64,000 bases of DNA, from contig NC_088880.1 in NCBI RefSeq assembly GCF_032884065.1, forward strand, positions 23,684,715 through 23,748,714, given 5' to 3'. A model generated the notes under the pieces. That model was not told the DNA's origin, ran no database searches, and saw nothing but the letters and a program-made list of their open reading frames with translations. Numbering within the stretch: the first letter of the stretch is position 1; every line of letters starts with the position of its first letter. Source of the stretch: Artemia franciscana. Its lineage: Eukaryota > Arthropoda > Branchiopoda > Anostraca > Artemiidae. A program made the translations under genes and the position numbers. Positions 33,915 to 47,480 of this stretch are shown here, piece by piece.

Positions 33915-36900
33915 CACTGGCAAAATTTTTTGAAAGAATACACATTTTTTGGACGGGCTGCAAAATTCTTCTTGCAAGCTACATTAACGCGTGTCGGATA
34001 AGTGATTCCTTAAAGTCGATAAAATGCTGCCAACAGAGCAGAAAAAAAGAGAAAGACAACTGAAGTAATTGAAAAACCAACATTTTATTCATTTCTGATA
34101 AATTGAAACTGAAAATAAAAAATCTCATTTTTACCTTCTATTCAGTTTCATATTCGAATTCTTAATATTGTTACTATGTTTTGCTAAATGTAGCTTGTTC
34201 GCTGCACTATGCAAACTAGCCCATCTTTGACCCACCTGGCACTTCCAACACTGGCACTAGCAGGAAAACCGTTGGAGCAACATTGCTACCCGAGGGGAAA
34301 GTTCCCGTGTAAGGTTTTAACGCATGTGTAAGGTTATATAAGGTCATGTAAGGTTGTGTGAAGCTCATGTCTAAGGCTCCTCACATCTTAATTTAGCATA
34401 GTATAAAAACTGTGTGAGTATAATTAAACCAAGATGTATTTTGGAAGTCTTTCTACCCTGGGAAAGATACTAAGATCTGAGTCTTTGTGTGGTACCACAT
34501 AAGGTTTTCTGTGAGTGACTGTAATATACTAACTGCAAAAAACTAAAAAACTAAAATAAACCACCAAAGCGCTATCAAACAAGTCATTTAAATACAATAT
34601 GTCCATAGATTAACAGTTACACTCATCCTGGTGAGTGGCAGTGGCGTCAATTCACAAAAACTTAGGGGGAAAAGAAAAGTGCATTTTTCAATACCTAGGG
34701 GGGAGGGCAAAATTGCTGTTTTTACATGTTTACCAAAAAACGTATTTTCAATGATAACACCCCAAAAAAGTGCTTTCCAAAATCTAAGGATGGGCAAAGA
34801 ACGAAAGGGAACAGACACCCCTGTCCCCTCCAATTTACGCCACCACTGGGTGAGAAGTTGAACATAATTGTTTCCTTTTTCATCCTGCATATAGAAATTT
34901 ACCGAAGCATCTTCGAAATGTTATGAGATTAGAACCTACCACAAATCCATTGTTTTATTGGTGTTCTGTTTCCAAAAGAATAAAAGGTTTTTTTCAGCAT
35001 AAAATTAAGTCTTTGCTATTCAAAATCCGTGTCTCAACAGTAATACCGTATCAAGAATTTTGTTTGAGACAGGGGGTAAAAAAAAAGTTAAAACAATCTG
35101 TGTTACGTTTTTAGGAGTCGGACAATTTCTGTTTTGAGGGGGGATAAAAACTGGTAACCATCCCCCCTGAATAGTGTTTGACTCAGTATTATGGTTGTAA
35201 TAAGGGAAGAAAAAAATTGTCAGATAATGGCAAAACAAGAAATTAAAAGAGCGGCAGCAAAAATGCCATCGTATGTTTTTCAAGTTTTTCAGGATTTGGA
35301 GTTTTTGACTAGTTTTTGCAATTTCTCGAATCGAGCAATTCTTGTTGAAACTTTGGCATAGTGAAATCCAAGAATAAGCCTGTTGGTAAAACTTTTTTAC
35401 GAATATTCTTGAAATAATTTGTAATTTTTTTTTCTTTCATGAAAACTTTTAAAGATTTTTTTAGAACATACATGGTGGTTAACTTCTAAAGAACTGAAAA
35501 GGGTTATTAAACACATAAAAAAAGACATCATACCAGCCTTAAGTATGGTTAAGACAAACATTACTGTAATTAGTGATTCCAAACTTAGTGATTTGAAAAG
35601 CCATTGTCTTCTTCCTGGGACCAATTTTTTTACGTAGTGTAGTTTTTTGCGGATTTTTCATTAATTTTAAAACTGCTCCATACGAAAGAACTCCAAAGGA
35701 AAAAAACCTTCAGGGGCGTCGTTTCGGTGGCAAGAGGGTGGGTGCAGCTGACCCTCCCAGTAATGTGGAGAAAAAAATGATTATATAACACATGCCGCCT
35801 GAATATTGGGATATGGACCCCTCTTGCCCCCTCCCCCAAATAAAATTATGGAGATTCGCTCCTGATTTCCCTGAAGAAAACTTCCCATTATTTCTTGTAG
35901 GGTCAATTTTTCTTCTTCTATTTTGAAATTGTTTGTCAGGGAATGCTTCTAATTGAATAAATGAATAATTAAAACATTTTATTCAATTGAATAATTTTAA
36001 TTGTAATAATTATAATAGCAATAATTCTATAATAATTCTATAATGACTAATTGTAATAATTTCAATAATTCTTGAATCTTATTGAATATTCCTCAGAAAA
36101 TATGGCTAACTTGCATAGCACGTGAGTAAATACTGAACGCGAATAACAATCAATTGAGATATAAAAATTTGAAGGGATTAGCTCTATCCGGTGGTCTTAT
36201 AAACTTCGGAAAGAGCTCACTGGATTGTTAATCAGAAGTTTTAGTGAGCTTTTTGAGATTCAGAGTGATGGGAGGGTGAATATCCCCCCTTACACCTCGT
36301 ATTTTCCCAAAATACATCTGATAGAAATGTACAAAATACATCTGAAAGAAACCAGTTTTTATCCCCCCTCAAAACAGAAATTGTCCGACTCCTAAAAACG
36401 TAACACAGATTGTTTTAACTTTTTTTTATCCCCTGTCTCAAACAAAATTCTTGATACGATATTACTGTTGAGACACGGATTTTGAATAGCAAAGACTTAA
36501 TTTTATGCTGAAAAAACTTTTTATTCTTTTGGAAACAGAACACCAATAAAACAATGGATTTGTGGTAGGTTTTAATCTCATAACATTTCGAAGATGCTTC
36601 GGTAAATTTCTATATGCAGGATGAAAAAGGAAACAATTATGTTCAACTTCTCACCCAGTAGTGGCGTAAATTGGAGGGGACAGGGGTGTCTGTGCCCTTT
36701 AGTTCTTTGCCCACCCTTAGATTTTGGAAAGCACTTTTTTTGGGGTATTATCATTGAAAATACGTTTTTTGGTAAACATGTAAAAACAGCAATTTTGCCC
36801 TCCCCCCTAGGTATTGAAAAATGCACTTTTCTTTTCCCCCTAAGTTTTCATGAATTGACGCCTCTGCCACTCACCAGGATGAGTGTAACTGTCAATCTAT

Positions 36901-37590
36901 GGACATATTGTATTTAAATGACTTGTTTGATAGCGCTTTGGTGGTTTATTTTAGTTTTTTAGTTTTTTGCAGTTAGTATATTACAGTCACTCACAGAAAA
37001 CCTTATGTGGTACCACACAAAGACTCAGATCTTAGTATCTTTCCCAGGGTAGAAAGACTTCCAAAATACATCTTGGTTTAATTATACTCACACAGTTTTT
37101 ATACTATGCTAAATTAAGATGTGAGGAGCCTTAGACATGAGCTTCACACAACCTTACATGACCTTATATAACCTTACACATGCGTTAAAACCTTACACGG
37201 GAACTTTCCCCTCGGGTAGCAATGTTGCTCCAACGGTTTTCCTGCTAGTGCCAGTGTTGGAAGTGCCAGGTGGGTCAAAGATGGGCTAGTTTGCATAGTG
37301 CAGCGAACAAGCTACATTTAGCAAAACATAGTAACAATATTAAGAATTCGAATATGAAACTGAATAGAAGGTAAAAATGAGATTTTTTATTTTCAGTTTC
37401 AATTTATCAGAAATGAATAAAATGTTGGTTTTTTAATTACTTCAGTTGTCTTTCTCTTTTTTTCTGCTCTGTTGGCAGCATTTTATCGACTTTAAGGAAT
37501 CACTTATCCGACACGCGTTAATGTAGCTTGCAAGAAGAATTTTACAGCACGTCCAAAAAATGTGTATTCTTTCACAAAATTTTGCCAGTG
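33915..37590. mobile_element. 3.7-kb element with 1.24-kb terminal inverted repeats
   Basis: The arms 33915-35155 and 36351-37590 are reverse complements; paired positions sum to 71505 from end to end. The ends read CACTGGCAAAATTTT at the left and its inverse at the right. The 1.2-kb interior has no recognisable transposase and includes an AATAATT-rich part (35940-36080) and a HER-like module (36170-36330). CACTGG termini would suit the CACTA/Mirage/Chapaev group, but I see no clear target duplication (ATTA left, TGAA right). The element lies in intron 1. Confidence 0.75.
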
Positions 37591-37922
37591 TGAAATACAT
37601 TTTTGGTGCAAAATTAAAAAAATACTTTGCTTTATCTCTTTGGCACTATCTTCTCACAAACTTCCATGGGCTGTCACTCGCTTTCACTCCACAAAGTAAA
37701 CTCCAATCTAAGGATTATAATTCACAATGTCTCGCAAAAATCAAATATTCAAAAATATATAACCAATTGTATTTATAAAACTAAAAATAAAATTAAATAG
37801 AGCACAAGACCTCTGTGGCACGGAATAAGCAGAGAGAGGGGGCGTCTCAGGGCCCAGACCCTTTAAATTTCTACTTCGTTCCAAATTTATGTTCATTTCT
37901 TATTCAAAACTAAATTAAAAAA
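37591..37922. other. Unassigned intron stretch
   Basis: AT-rich sequence with no recognisable feature. Confidence 0.35.
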
Positions 37923-39506
37923 CAAGTTTTTTCAACTGAAAGTAAGGAGTGACATTAAAACTTAAAAAGAACAGAAATTATTCCGCATATGAAAGGGGTT
38001 TTCCCCTCCTCAAAGTCCCGCTCTTTACGCTAAAGTTTGACTCTTTTTCACAATTCTACTTTTTAAAACAATAAAAAAAATTAGCGCAAAGAGCGAGGCG
38101 GTGAAGAGCAGACAACCCCTTTCATATACGGAATAGTTACTGTTCGTTTTGAGTTTTCATGTCGCTCCTTACTTTCAGTTGAAAAAACTTGTTTTTTTAT
38201 TTAATTTCTGAACTTTTTTGCATGTTTTGATTTTGGCTCACCGCACATGAATAATTAAAACGAAATTAGCAAATTAATTTTTTTGGCTAAATGGCTTTCT
38301 CATAGTTTTGATCGGAATATTTTGATAAAAACGGGGTGGGGAGAAGGCATAGTTGCCTTCCAATTTTTGGTTATTTAAAAAGGCAACTAGAACTTTACAT
38401 ACATTTTTTTACGAACGTTTTTATTAGTAAAAAATATGCGTAACTCAAATTAAATTATATAACGAAATTCTATATTTGTATATTTTTATTACGTATATGA
38501 AGGGGTTTGCACCCTCGTCAATACCTCGCTCTTTACACTAATGCTTGAATCTTGTCCCACTTCCTTAGGAATGACCCCCTGAATCACAAAGGCCGTAGAA
38601 TAAATACTTGAAATTACTAAAAATACTTTAGCGTAAAGAGCGAGGTATTGAGGAGGAGACGAACTTATATACGTGATAATTTCTGTTCGTTTTAAGTTTC
38701 AATCCTGATCCTTACTTCCAGTTGAAAAAAAAACTTTTTTTCTCGTTTCTTATAAATAATGCTAAAAATCCTGCGCCCCCTTCATGTAAATTCTCTTCCC
38801 TCATGACAAATTCTTCTATGGAAATATCCTCCCACGTAACCCTTCCCCCGAACCACCCGCCCCCCAAAGCGAATAAGTCCCCCTGAAAACGTCTTTTCAC
38901 ATACCTATAACCATTACTATATGTAAACAATGGTCGAAGTTAGATAATTGCAGCCCCTCACCCGGGGACTGTGGGGGTACTGTGGGGGAATAAGTTGTCC
39001 CGAAAGACATAATTTTTAGGTTTTTCGACTACACTGAACAAAATGGCCATAATTTCGATCTGGTGACTTTGGTAAAAAAAAACAAGCATGGAAGGGGGTT
39101 TAGGTGCCCTCCAATTTTTTGGTCACTTAAAAGGGCACTAGGACTTTTAATTTCCGTTACAATAAGCCCTCTAGAGATATTCTAGGACCGCTGGGTCGAT
39201 ATGATCACCCCTGGGAAAAAAATAAACACGCATCCGTCATCTGTGATACGCTGAACCTGATGGTGTGATTTTCGTAAGGATTCTATGACTTTTAGGGAGT
39301 GTTTCTATTTTCTAAAATAACACAAAATTTTCTTAGGCTCGTAACTTTTGATGGGTAAGACCAAACTTGATGAAACTTATATATTTAAAATTAGCATATA
39401 AACGCAATTCTTTTGATGTAACTGTTGGTATCACAATTCCGTGTTTTAGAGTTTCGATTACTGCTCAGCCGGGTCGCTCCTTAGCACAGTTCGTTACTAC
39501 GAACTG
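37923..39506 (+). repeat. HER dispersed repeat, nearly full
   Basis: It starts CAAGTTTTTTCAACTGAAAG and ends with a hairpin at 39487-39506, then TT. Both foldbacks are present. The 'atctgccttctggcaaaaaa' part is deleted near 39240. Confidence 0.85.
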
Positions 39507-40344
39507 TTCGATTATGAAAAGTGTGTTTTTCGTCATTGTCCCTCCCCCTCCCTTAAAAACTTATATACGTTCCGGCTCTGTGGCTTCAATATAGGGTTTG
39601 TCAAGCGTTTCACAGGAAATTGTTTTGAGCAGAAGGGTTTGCAAGAAGGTTGGTTGGTAATATTTTAGAAACAGATATTTCAGATAATCCTCACAAATTT
39701 GATGTTTTAGAAGAATCGAACTTCAGAACCCCTTCCTCCATCTGTGCTCATATTGTATTTATATGGAGGGACTGTGCGCTGAGGTAGCCCGTCTTTTTTG
39801 CGGGATTTGGCTTATATAATTTTTCATCTATGCCTTTACTATCATTCAAAAAAATTTCTAAATAATAAAACCTGCAAAGAAGCCAAAAAAAAATCAGTGT
39901 TTATCATGCATCAGTTTCATACTACCGCTGCACTGAACACTTACTTAATGCTGCATCTAATTGATGAAATTTCAATTTTGAATACATGTTTTTATTTTGA
40001 TTAGCTGATGCCAAAATATAGCAGGTGGTGCAAGTTTGAAATGGCGTGCCTTTGTCCATTTTATCTGGGATAATGCAAACTGTCCACTTACCAAGATTTC
40101 TGTACCAACCATAAAAATATTTTCCGTTACAAGGCAGTCACTCCTGCTTCTTCCAAAATGTTAAATAAAATAAAAAACTTCACAGGAAAAGTAGATAGTG
40201 AATTTAAAACTTATCATTTTAAACGTAACAGGAAATTAGCTAATGAGGTGTCAAACCCAAAACAAGAAAAAATTATTATGAATGAGGAAATAAAACATTA
40301 AACAAACATGACTTAAAACACTGAGCCCAAATTAAACAACAAAT
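39507..40344. other. Unassigned intron stretch
   Basis: No repeat ends, gene or RNA recognised. Confidence 0.35.
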
Positions 40345-41470
40345 AATATTTGTTGAAAAAGATGATGAAAGTCCCTCCCCAGAGCCCTCAGGACAAGGGC
40401 TCCCGATATCTATCTGATAGAAATTCTGAGGTGGCTATTTGTTATCGTAAAAGCTTCGAAAACGGCTCATTTGATTTGAAATTGAAAGGGCTAGTTCCCA
40501 TTTTACTAGTCCAAAGGGATTGGTGGGCAATTTACCACCCTCCCATGCCCATCATTTCCCCAAACATATCCAATCAAAGTCTTGAGATAGCCATTTTTGT
40601 TCAACATAATTGAAAGCTCTGGAACTTGTGTCTTTGAGAATGACAACCCCCCAGACCCTTCAGGGCAAGGGTTGTACGTATAAACTTCGGAGGGGCTCAT
40701 TGGATTGGTAATTAGAACTTCTAGTGCCTTTTTAAGATTTAGAGTGACCGAAGGGTGGATACCCTCCCTCACACATCTTATTTTTCCAAAATGCATCTGA
40801 TAAGAGATGGTCATTTGTTCTTGTAGAAACTTTGAAAAGAGCTCTTTAGATTAGAAATTGAAAGCTCTTTTATGATGACAACCCCACAGCCCTCAGAGCA
40901 AGGGTTGTAAGTTATCCCCTATGGAAAAAATGATCGTATAAACTTCGGAGGAGGCTCATTGAAATGGTAATCAGAGCTTCTTGCGCCCTTTTTAAGATTC
41001 AGAGTGATCAGAGGGTGAAAATCCCACCACATCTCCGGAAATGCATGTAATAGAAACTTTGAGATAGCCATTTGTTGTCGGAGAAACGTTGAAAACAACT
41101 CATTTGGTTGGAAATTGAAAGGGCCAGCCTTTATAGCAGTCGAAAGTGATTGGAGGGCAAGACACCCCCCTTCCACGCCCACTATTTCCCCTTAACCCAT
41201 CTAATCAAAATTTCTCACTTTATTGAAAACAAAATATATTTCAAATGTTTTCATTTTGTTTTTACTTGTTTAAAATTTTTTACTAGATACACGAAGTGGA
41301 AACCCTCCCCTTTGCATTGCAATTACAGCACGAACGTTTGGTGCCCTTTTCAAGAGTAACAGGAGATTGGAGGGCAAGCAGCCCTTTTCTCATGTTCATC
41401 CATTTTTCCAACGCATCCACTCAAAATTTTGAGACATTTTGTTCAGCATAGTAGAATGATCCCGCAACTA
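40345..41470. repeat. Array of about four diverged HER-related modules
   Basis: Phrases such as 'ggctcattggattgg', 'agtgcctttttaagat', 'gattggagggcaa' and 'ttttgagatagccat' recur in the same order with about 280-300 bp spacing. The same phrase order occurs inside HER and in the array at 53591-56690. The copies are old. Confidence 0.7.
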
Positions 41471-41955
41471 TATCTTTAGGGTTATTAGGCATGTTAACTT
41501 CTCACAATTATGCAACTGGCCCATTATGCTTTAAAACTAAATATTGCTTTAAAATAAATAAAAAAGCCTTGTGTTTACGGTTGCCAAAAAGCCATATATC
41601 AAGAACGACTGATCACATTAAGTTGAAACATTTGGGGATACTACTATTACTACTTCTGCTCTTACAAATTAAATAAATAAGAAGAGTGTAAGTTTATCCA
41701 GGTTGTCAAAAGCATAAATAGAATCTATGGGGAATGACATTAAGTTTTATTTTTTAGGTCAACTTCCGAACTTACAAAATTACAATTAAAATTATACTGT
41801 TTGTGTCAGGATTAAAAATTGTTGGAAAAGTTTTTCTAATATATAATTAGCAACCCATAGCCTACTATGGATTCTTCTAGAAAAAAACTGAAAAAGATAC
41901 ACAATATTATTTTTTCCATGCAAAAGACTATGCCAATAAAAAATAAACAGAAATT
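41471..41955. other. Unassigned intron stretch
   Basis: A run of tac/tact triplets is seen near 41638-41660. Nothing else is recognised. Confidence 0.3.
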
Positions 41956-42585
41956 AATTTAAATAACTTTTTCCATAAGAAAAGTTCTTCAAAGAAAAGT
42001 AAAGAGCTCCATTAAGGCAAGAACGAGCAAAAATTAAATAAAATAATCTTCGAAGCGTAAAACTACTACAAATCACTATCAAATAAATAAATGAAACTCA
42101 AAACGAACAAAAATTACAATCAATAGCCGAGTCAAACCCAAACCAGCAAAGATTAACATGAGTATGGCTGATAAACCCCATGGCTTCTCAAGACCAGAAC
42201 ACGATTTGCGCTTTACTAATAACAAAATACTTTTGAAATGTTTTGATCTTTCTTACTTTAATAAATAATAAATTATCAAAATCTTAAGGAACAAATGTCA
42301 GTAGATGTCAATTAAACTGAAAATCCACGGTCATTTTTTTTTCAGTAAAGCGGAAATTGTGTACTAGTCCTGATAAGGCAAGGGGGTTATCAGCCTTATT
42401 CATGTTAATTTTTGCTGGTTTGGGTTTAACTCGGCTATTTTGAGTTTAATTTATTTATTGATAGTGATCTGTGGTAGTTTTACAATGGGAAGACTATTTG
42501 ACTTATTTTTGCTCATTCTTAGCTTGATGGAGCTCTTTACTTTTCTTTGAAAAACTTGTCTTATTGAAAAAGTTTTTTAAATTAG
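41956..42585. mobile_element. Foldback element, 630 bp
   Basis: The arms 41956-42174 and 42387-42585 are imperfect reverse complements. The outer ends are AATTTAAATAACTTTTTC and its inverse; the inner ends are GCTGATAA/TTATCAGC. The arms share motifs (aaagaaaagtaaagagc, aaaacgaacaaaaatta) with the foldback at 57655-58925. No coding region is present. Confidence 0.7.
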
Positions 42586-42609
42586 TAAAAATAAATATAC
42601 AATTATTTT

Positions 42610-42930
42610 TCGGAAGTATTTTTTTCCAATGAAAGTCAAGAGGACTCATTAAAACTTGAAATGGAAAAAAAATATTCTCTATATAGGAGGTGGGTGTTCC
42701 TCCTCAACACCCACTCTTTACTTTAAAGTTGGGTTTTTTGTCTCAATCTTTCAAGAACGACTACTCAAACACAAGAGTGATTGAATTTTTTTTTAAAGTA
42801 TTTTTTAAGCAAAATGCAATTTTAGCATTAAGAGAGAGAGTTCACACTCGGATTTTCATATCTTCTTTCTAAGTTCTTGTGTCACTTATTATCTTCCTTT
42901 GAAATTTTTTTTTTCGTTTTTTTTGTATAC
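42610..42930 (+). repeat. Diverged HER-like foldback module
   Basis: It follows the HER 5' module order: an 'aatgaaagtcaagaggactc' start, a 'tatataggaggtgggtgttc' block, 'actctttactttaaagttgg', then 'ttgtgtcacttatt' near the end. Identity is low. Confidence 0.45.
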
Positions 42931-43234
42931 AGGAACTTTAAGCCTTTAGTATTGGTTTTTTAGACTTCCTAATCTGGTCACTGTGGTAACATAATTGTCT
43001 TTCAAAAGCAGTGCTTGGTTTTGACCTACTACTTTTTTTTAAAGTTCATATTTCCTTTTTAACACTGATCAATACTCTTTCTAGATACAGTGAATTTATG
43101 TTGCATCTGTTTTTTTGGGGGGGGGGTTCGTTTGTTTGTTTGTTTTTGCGCAAAAATCTGTTTAGGATTTGAAAGTTTTTAAAGGCTTAAAACTTCTTTT
43201 TGGGGATGCACATCACATGAAAACGGATATCAAA

Positions 43235-44826
43235 CAGTTCGTGGTAACGAACTGTAGTAAGGAGCGACCCGGCTCAATAGTAACCAAAACTATAAAAAAT
43301 GGAATTTTGATACCAATAGCTACATCAAAAGAATTGCATTTTAATGCTGATTTTAAATATACAAGTTTCATCAAGTTTAGTCGTACTCATCAACAGTTAC
43401 GAGCCTGAGAAAATTAGCGTTATTTTAGAAAATAGGGGGAAACACCCCCTAAAAGTCACAGAATCTTAACAAATAATGACACCATCAGATTCAGCGTATC
43501 AGAGAACCCTACTGTAGAAGTTTCAAGCTCCTGTCTACAAAATGTGGAATTTTGTATTTTTTGCCAGAAGGCATATCACAGATGCGTGTTTATTTGTTTG
43601 TTTTTTTGTTTTTTTTTTCCCAGGTGTGATCGTATCGACCAAGTTGTCCTAAAATGTTGCGAGAGGGCTCGTTCTAACGGAAATGAAAAGTTCTAGTGCC
43701 CCTTTTAAGTGACCAAAAAATTGGAGGGCACCTAGGCCCTCTCCCACGCTAATTATTTTCCCAGAGTCAACGGATCAAAATTCTGAGATAGCTATTTTAT
43801 TCACCGTAGTCGAAAAACCTTATAACTATGTCTTTGGAAACGACTTACTCTCCCACAGTCCCCGTGGGAGGGGCTACAAGTTACAAACTTTGACCAGTGT
43901 TTACATATAGTAATGGTTATTGGGAAGTGTACAGGCGTTTTCAGGAGGATTTTTTGGTTGGGGGAGGGGTTGAAAATGGGGGACTATTCTCGATGGGAAC
44001 TTTCCATCGAGGAATTTGTCACGGGGGAAGAAAATTTCCATGAAGGGAGCGCAGGATTTACAAGCATTATAAAAAAAAACAATGAAAAAATAAATAGGAA
44101 AAAGTTTTTTCAGCTGGAAGTAAGGCGCAGCATTAAAACTTAAAACGAACAGAAATTATTACCCATATGAGGGGCTCACCTCCTCCTAATACCTCGCTCT
44201 TTACGCTAATGTATTTTTAGTAATTTCAACTATTTATTCTACAGCTTTAGTGATTCAGGGGTCATTCTTAATGAATTGGGAAAAATTTAAGCTTTAGTGT
44301 AAAGAGCGAGGTACTGACGAGGGGGCAAACCCCCTCGTATATGTAATAAAAACATGAGAATACAAAAGTTCTTTACGTAAGCTAATTTATAAGTTACGTA
44401 TATCTTTTACTAATAAAAAGATTCGTAAAAAATTAAAAGTTCTAGTTGCCTTTTTAATTAACCAAAAAATCGGAGGGCAGCTAGGCTTCCTTCCCCGCTC
44501 TTTTTTTCTCAAAATCATTCGATCAAAATTATGAGAAAGTCATTTAGCCAAAAAAAAAAGAAAAAAAAAATGCAAATTTCGTTTTAACTAGTCCTCTGCG
44601 GAGAGCCAAAATCAAAACATGCATTGATTCAAAAACGTTCAGAAATTAAATAAAATTTTTTTAAAATTAAATTTTTTTACTGTTTTAAGAAGAAGAGTTG
44701 AGGGAAAGAGTCAAACTCTAGCGTAAAGAGCGGGGCGTTGATGAGGAATCAACCCCTTTCATACACGAAGTAATTTCTGTTCGTTTAAAGTTTTAATGTC
44801 GCTCCTTACTTTCAGTTAAAAAAACT
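43235..44826 (-). repeat. HER dispersed repeat, nearly full
   Basis: The hairpin at 43235-43254 is perfect. The second half contains the ggtattaggagg/cctcctaatacc foldback and ends near 44826. Only one arm of the 5' foldback remains. Confidence 0.85.
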
Positions 44827-46646
44827 TTTTTTTTTTTTTAATTGACTTTAAAAGCTAAGAACATATTCGTTTCAAAAGGGGCGAAACAAAAAGTAAGCTC
44901 TTGCCCCCCTTTCAAATCAACTTTTTGGTAAAAAATAGGCATGTTGCGCTCTTGGACTAGAATCAAGTAAGGACTTTCAATTTGTGTAATTAGAGAAACA
45001 AAAAAGGAAAGTTGGTACTCCAAAGCCCCATCCATCCCGATAATTTAAGAGCAAAGGTAGGAATATTGCACCTTGTTTAGACTGAAAAAGTCACAATGAT
45101 TTTTCATTCCTGTGATTTGAGTCCCAAAGCAGGCCATGAAGCCCCCCCCCCTCCCCGACACCCTTTCAACTTCACGTTATTAGAGTTCCTTGAATGCGAC
45201 TTTTAAAGCAGAATAATTTGAAAGATTTCAGTCTGTCTTATCGGAATTAGAAAGTGGCCCTCGGCCCCTCGAAAACCACTCTCATCACAGACTTTCAGCC
45301 GACAGGTAGGCAGGCATTTTTTTCACTTATTGGTTGGAGACGATTACTCTGGACGAACCGAAAATTTGATTGATGATTTTCATTGGCCTATTCTCCTTTT
45401 CCAAACTGAAATCCGCTTGAAAAACTATCGTCCAAGTAGTTTTGGGCAAAAGGGATAAAGCTGATAGATTTGGATCTAGCCAAAATTTAGATAGAGCAGA
45501 CAGAGACGTCCGAAACTTCTGAGCCAACTTACTTCCCACACTAAAGTGTCTGTGTTCAGTTGGTGCTTGGTAGGAGGTGCTTGCCGGTTTCAAAGCTATA
45601 TTACTTGGGAATACTTTCCTCTATCATGAAGAATGACTTATAGGCAAGAATGAACACGTTCCTGATTAAGGACGAGGGGTACGAGCTAGTGTTAATTGTT
45701 CAACAGCACCGAAAAGCGAGGATTTACTTCTTTTTTTTTACAATGAATTCTTTCAGAAATTCTCTAAACATGGCAATTAGACCATTAAGAATTGTTATGG
45801 AAACACATGTAGCATTTGTGGTGGCCGAAAGAAGGTGTTTTGTTAGACCTTATTCACCATTTCTTGCCCTTAGTCGCAAAAAAGCTTGGAAGTTGCAATC
45901 ATTAAGAGCTGGCGCCGGTTCGGTGATTGAAATACAGTCTGATTGACCAGATCAAAAGTCATTTGAACTTAATGACTTTTCAATATCCGGAATCCCCACA
46001 AAATTAAATTCTTTTGGCATACACATTCTACAATACATGTAGAATTTCGGTTACTGTGGACACTGGATGCTCTGTGTTTACAGTCGTTACCAAGAGTTTT
46101 TCAACTTTAACTTTAGTGAATGACAGCTTTTACGGGAAATTAAAATAATTATTTTAAAAGTATTATCTTTAGCACCCATTAAGTCATTCAACCAAGACTT
46201 GTGGTAAAGACAGACTGCTCAATGTCATCAGAACAAACATTAAAATATGACACCGTTAGTTTGTAATTATCTTTTTTTTTTATAAAACTACTAACAGGGT
46301 TGTCAAATAATATCATGGCTAGTCTAACACCTACTTCCCTGATTTTTTTTCTTTTTGTTAGTTTCATTTTTTATCAAATGGGCTATTATATTGACAGTGT
46401 ACACTGTAGTATTTAAGACTAATGGGCGTTTCTGATATTTTGTAATTTTAAAGAAAGCAAAAATGCGAATTAAGAATATAATTTGAATAAAAGACTAGCA
46501 GCTTTAGTTGGGTATAAGATATAGAGTTTGACCATCTGGTTGGCTTATAGATTTAAAACAGATTTTAAAACCAGTCTTTGCCTGTCTTTCCTATCTTTTA
46601 GGAAATAAGTAAATATGATCCGAATCTAATAGTTGGTGTTGACGAG
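44827..46646. other. Unassigned intron stretch
   Basis: Open frames of 65-98 codons on both strands (44838-45035 minus, 45327-45593 minus, 45650-45946 plus) show no recognisable domains or splice context. I do not call them genes. Confidence 0.35.
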
Positions 46647-47125
46647 CTATAAGTAAGGAGCGACTCGTGTTAATAGTAATCAAAGCTCTAAAACAGAGCT
46701 TTGATAGCAATGTATATACCAAGAGAATCCATATAATTAAGGTTGAAGTAGCGCCCCAAAAGCAAAAAGGCTAAAAAAGTTTCTGATTTTTAAAAAGGGG
46801 CAAAACCCCCTAAAAGAGCTAGTGATCCTTACAAAGTTTGTACCATCAAAATGAAATATAAGGAAAACTTATGTCAGAGAGTTCAAGCCCCTAACTTTAG
46901 AGGTACGAAATTTGCTATTTTCTCCGAGAAAAATGGCCGAGGAGGGTTTTGTTCCAGGGATGATCCTTTTAAGCCGATGGCCCTTAAAATCGATCAAAAG
47001 TATATTTGAGCAGAATATAAATGGTGTTACCCACATCTCCAACTTTGTACAAAAGTTCAGATGTACAGGTTTCCTTCATTGCAAAGCCTTGCTAAAAGAG
47101 GAGCTTCCTCCCCGCTTGAACTAAT
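46647..47125 (-). repeat. Distant HER relative
   Basis: It begins AGTAAGGAGCGACTCG and follows the HER 3' half at low identity: 'aatagtaatcaaagctctaa', the short G-run/C-run 'ggggcaaaacccc', 'cttacaaagtttgtaccatc', then a glycine-type 'gaggagggttttg'. The terminal hairpin is absent. It looks like an older subfamily. Confidence 0.6.
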
Positions 47126-47232
47126 CTATATTCTGACTCGTAATATAAATAATAAGTTTAGCATTCTATTATTTGACCTTGCACTTTGCTAATCACATTA
47201 ATGTAGAAAACTAGTGGAGCTTTTACGCTAAC

Positions 47233-47480
47233 TCACTTAGACTTAGGTTTTCCCACGCCAGCTGGCGCGCAAGGCGACAACGGTTTCTCTCCACGACGAC
47301 CTCTCTTGGGCTTTACAACAAAGGTCTTTGAGCGGCGATCTGGACAGCATAGCATCCTTTTCAAGGTTTCGGCAGAGTGCTGCCGTTTGCAGGCCGTGGC
47401 CTCTGATGCCGGGAGGAGTCAAACACCACACGCCATAAGGGAGACGGCCCTCACCCATCTGCACCATTTGACTCCAATAA
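47233..47480 (-). pseudogene. LINE ORF2 C-terminal tail
   Basis: The minus-strand frame contains VQMGEGRLPYGVWCLTPP, then HGLQTAALCRNLEKDAM and AQERSSWRETVVALRASW, ending at a stop near 47240. This is the layout of the post-RT tail in several LINE proteins (GHVQRMxExRLP ... W/RNLEKD ... AQxRxxWRxxVxAL). The fragment is GC-richer than its surroundings. RT and endonuclease are not seen. A copy-specific clade cannot be named. Confidence 0.65.

Noticed and set aside
34588-36917. Mirrored ~100-codon frames in the arms of the long-TIR element
   Set aside because: They differ by frame changes at their N-terminal parts and show no known domain; duplication in the arms explains the similarity.
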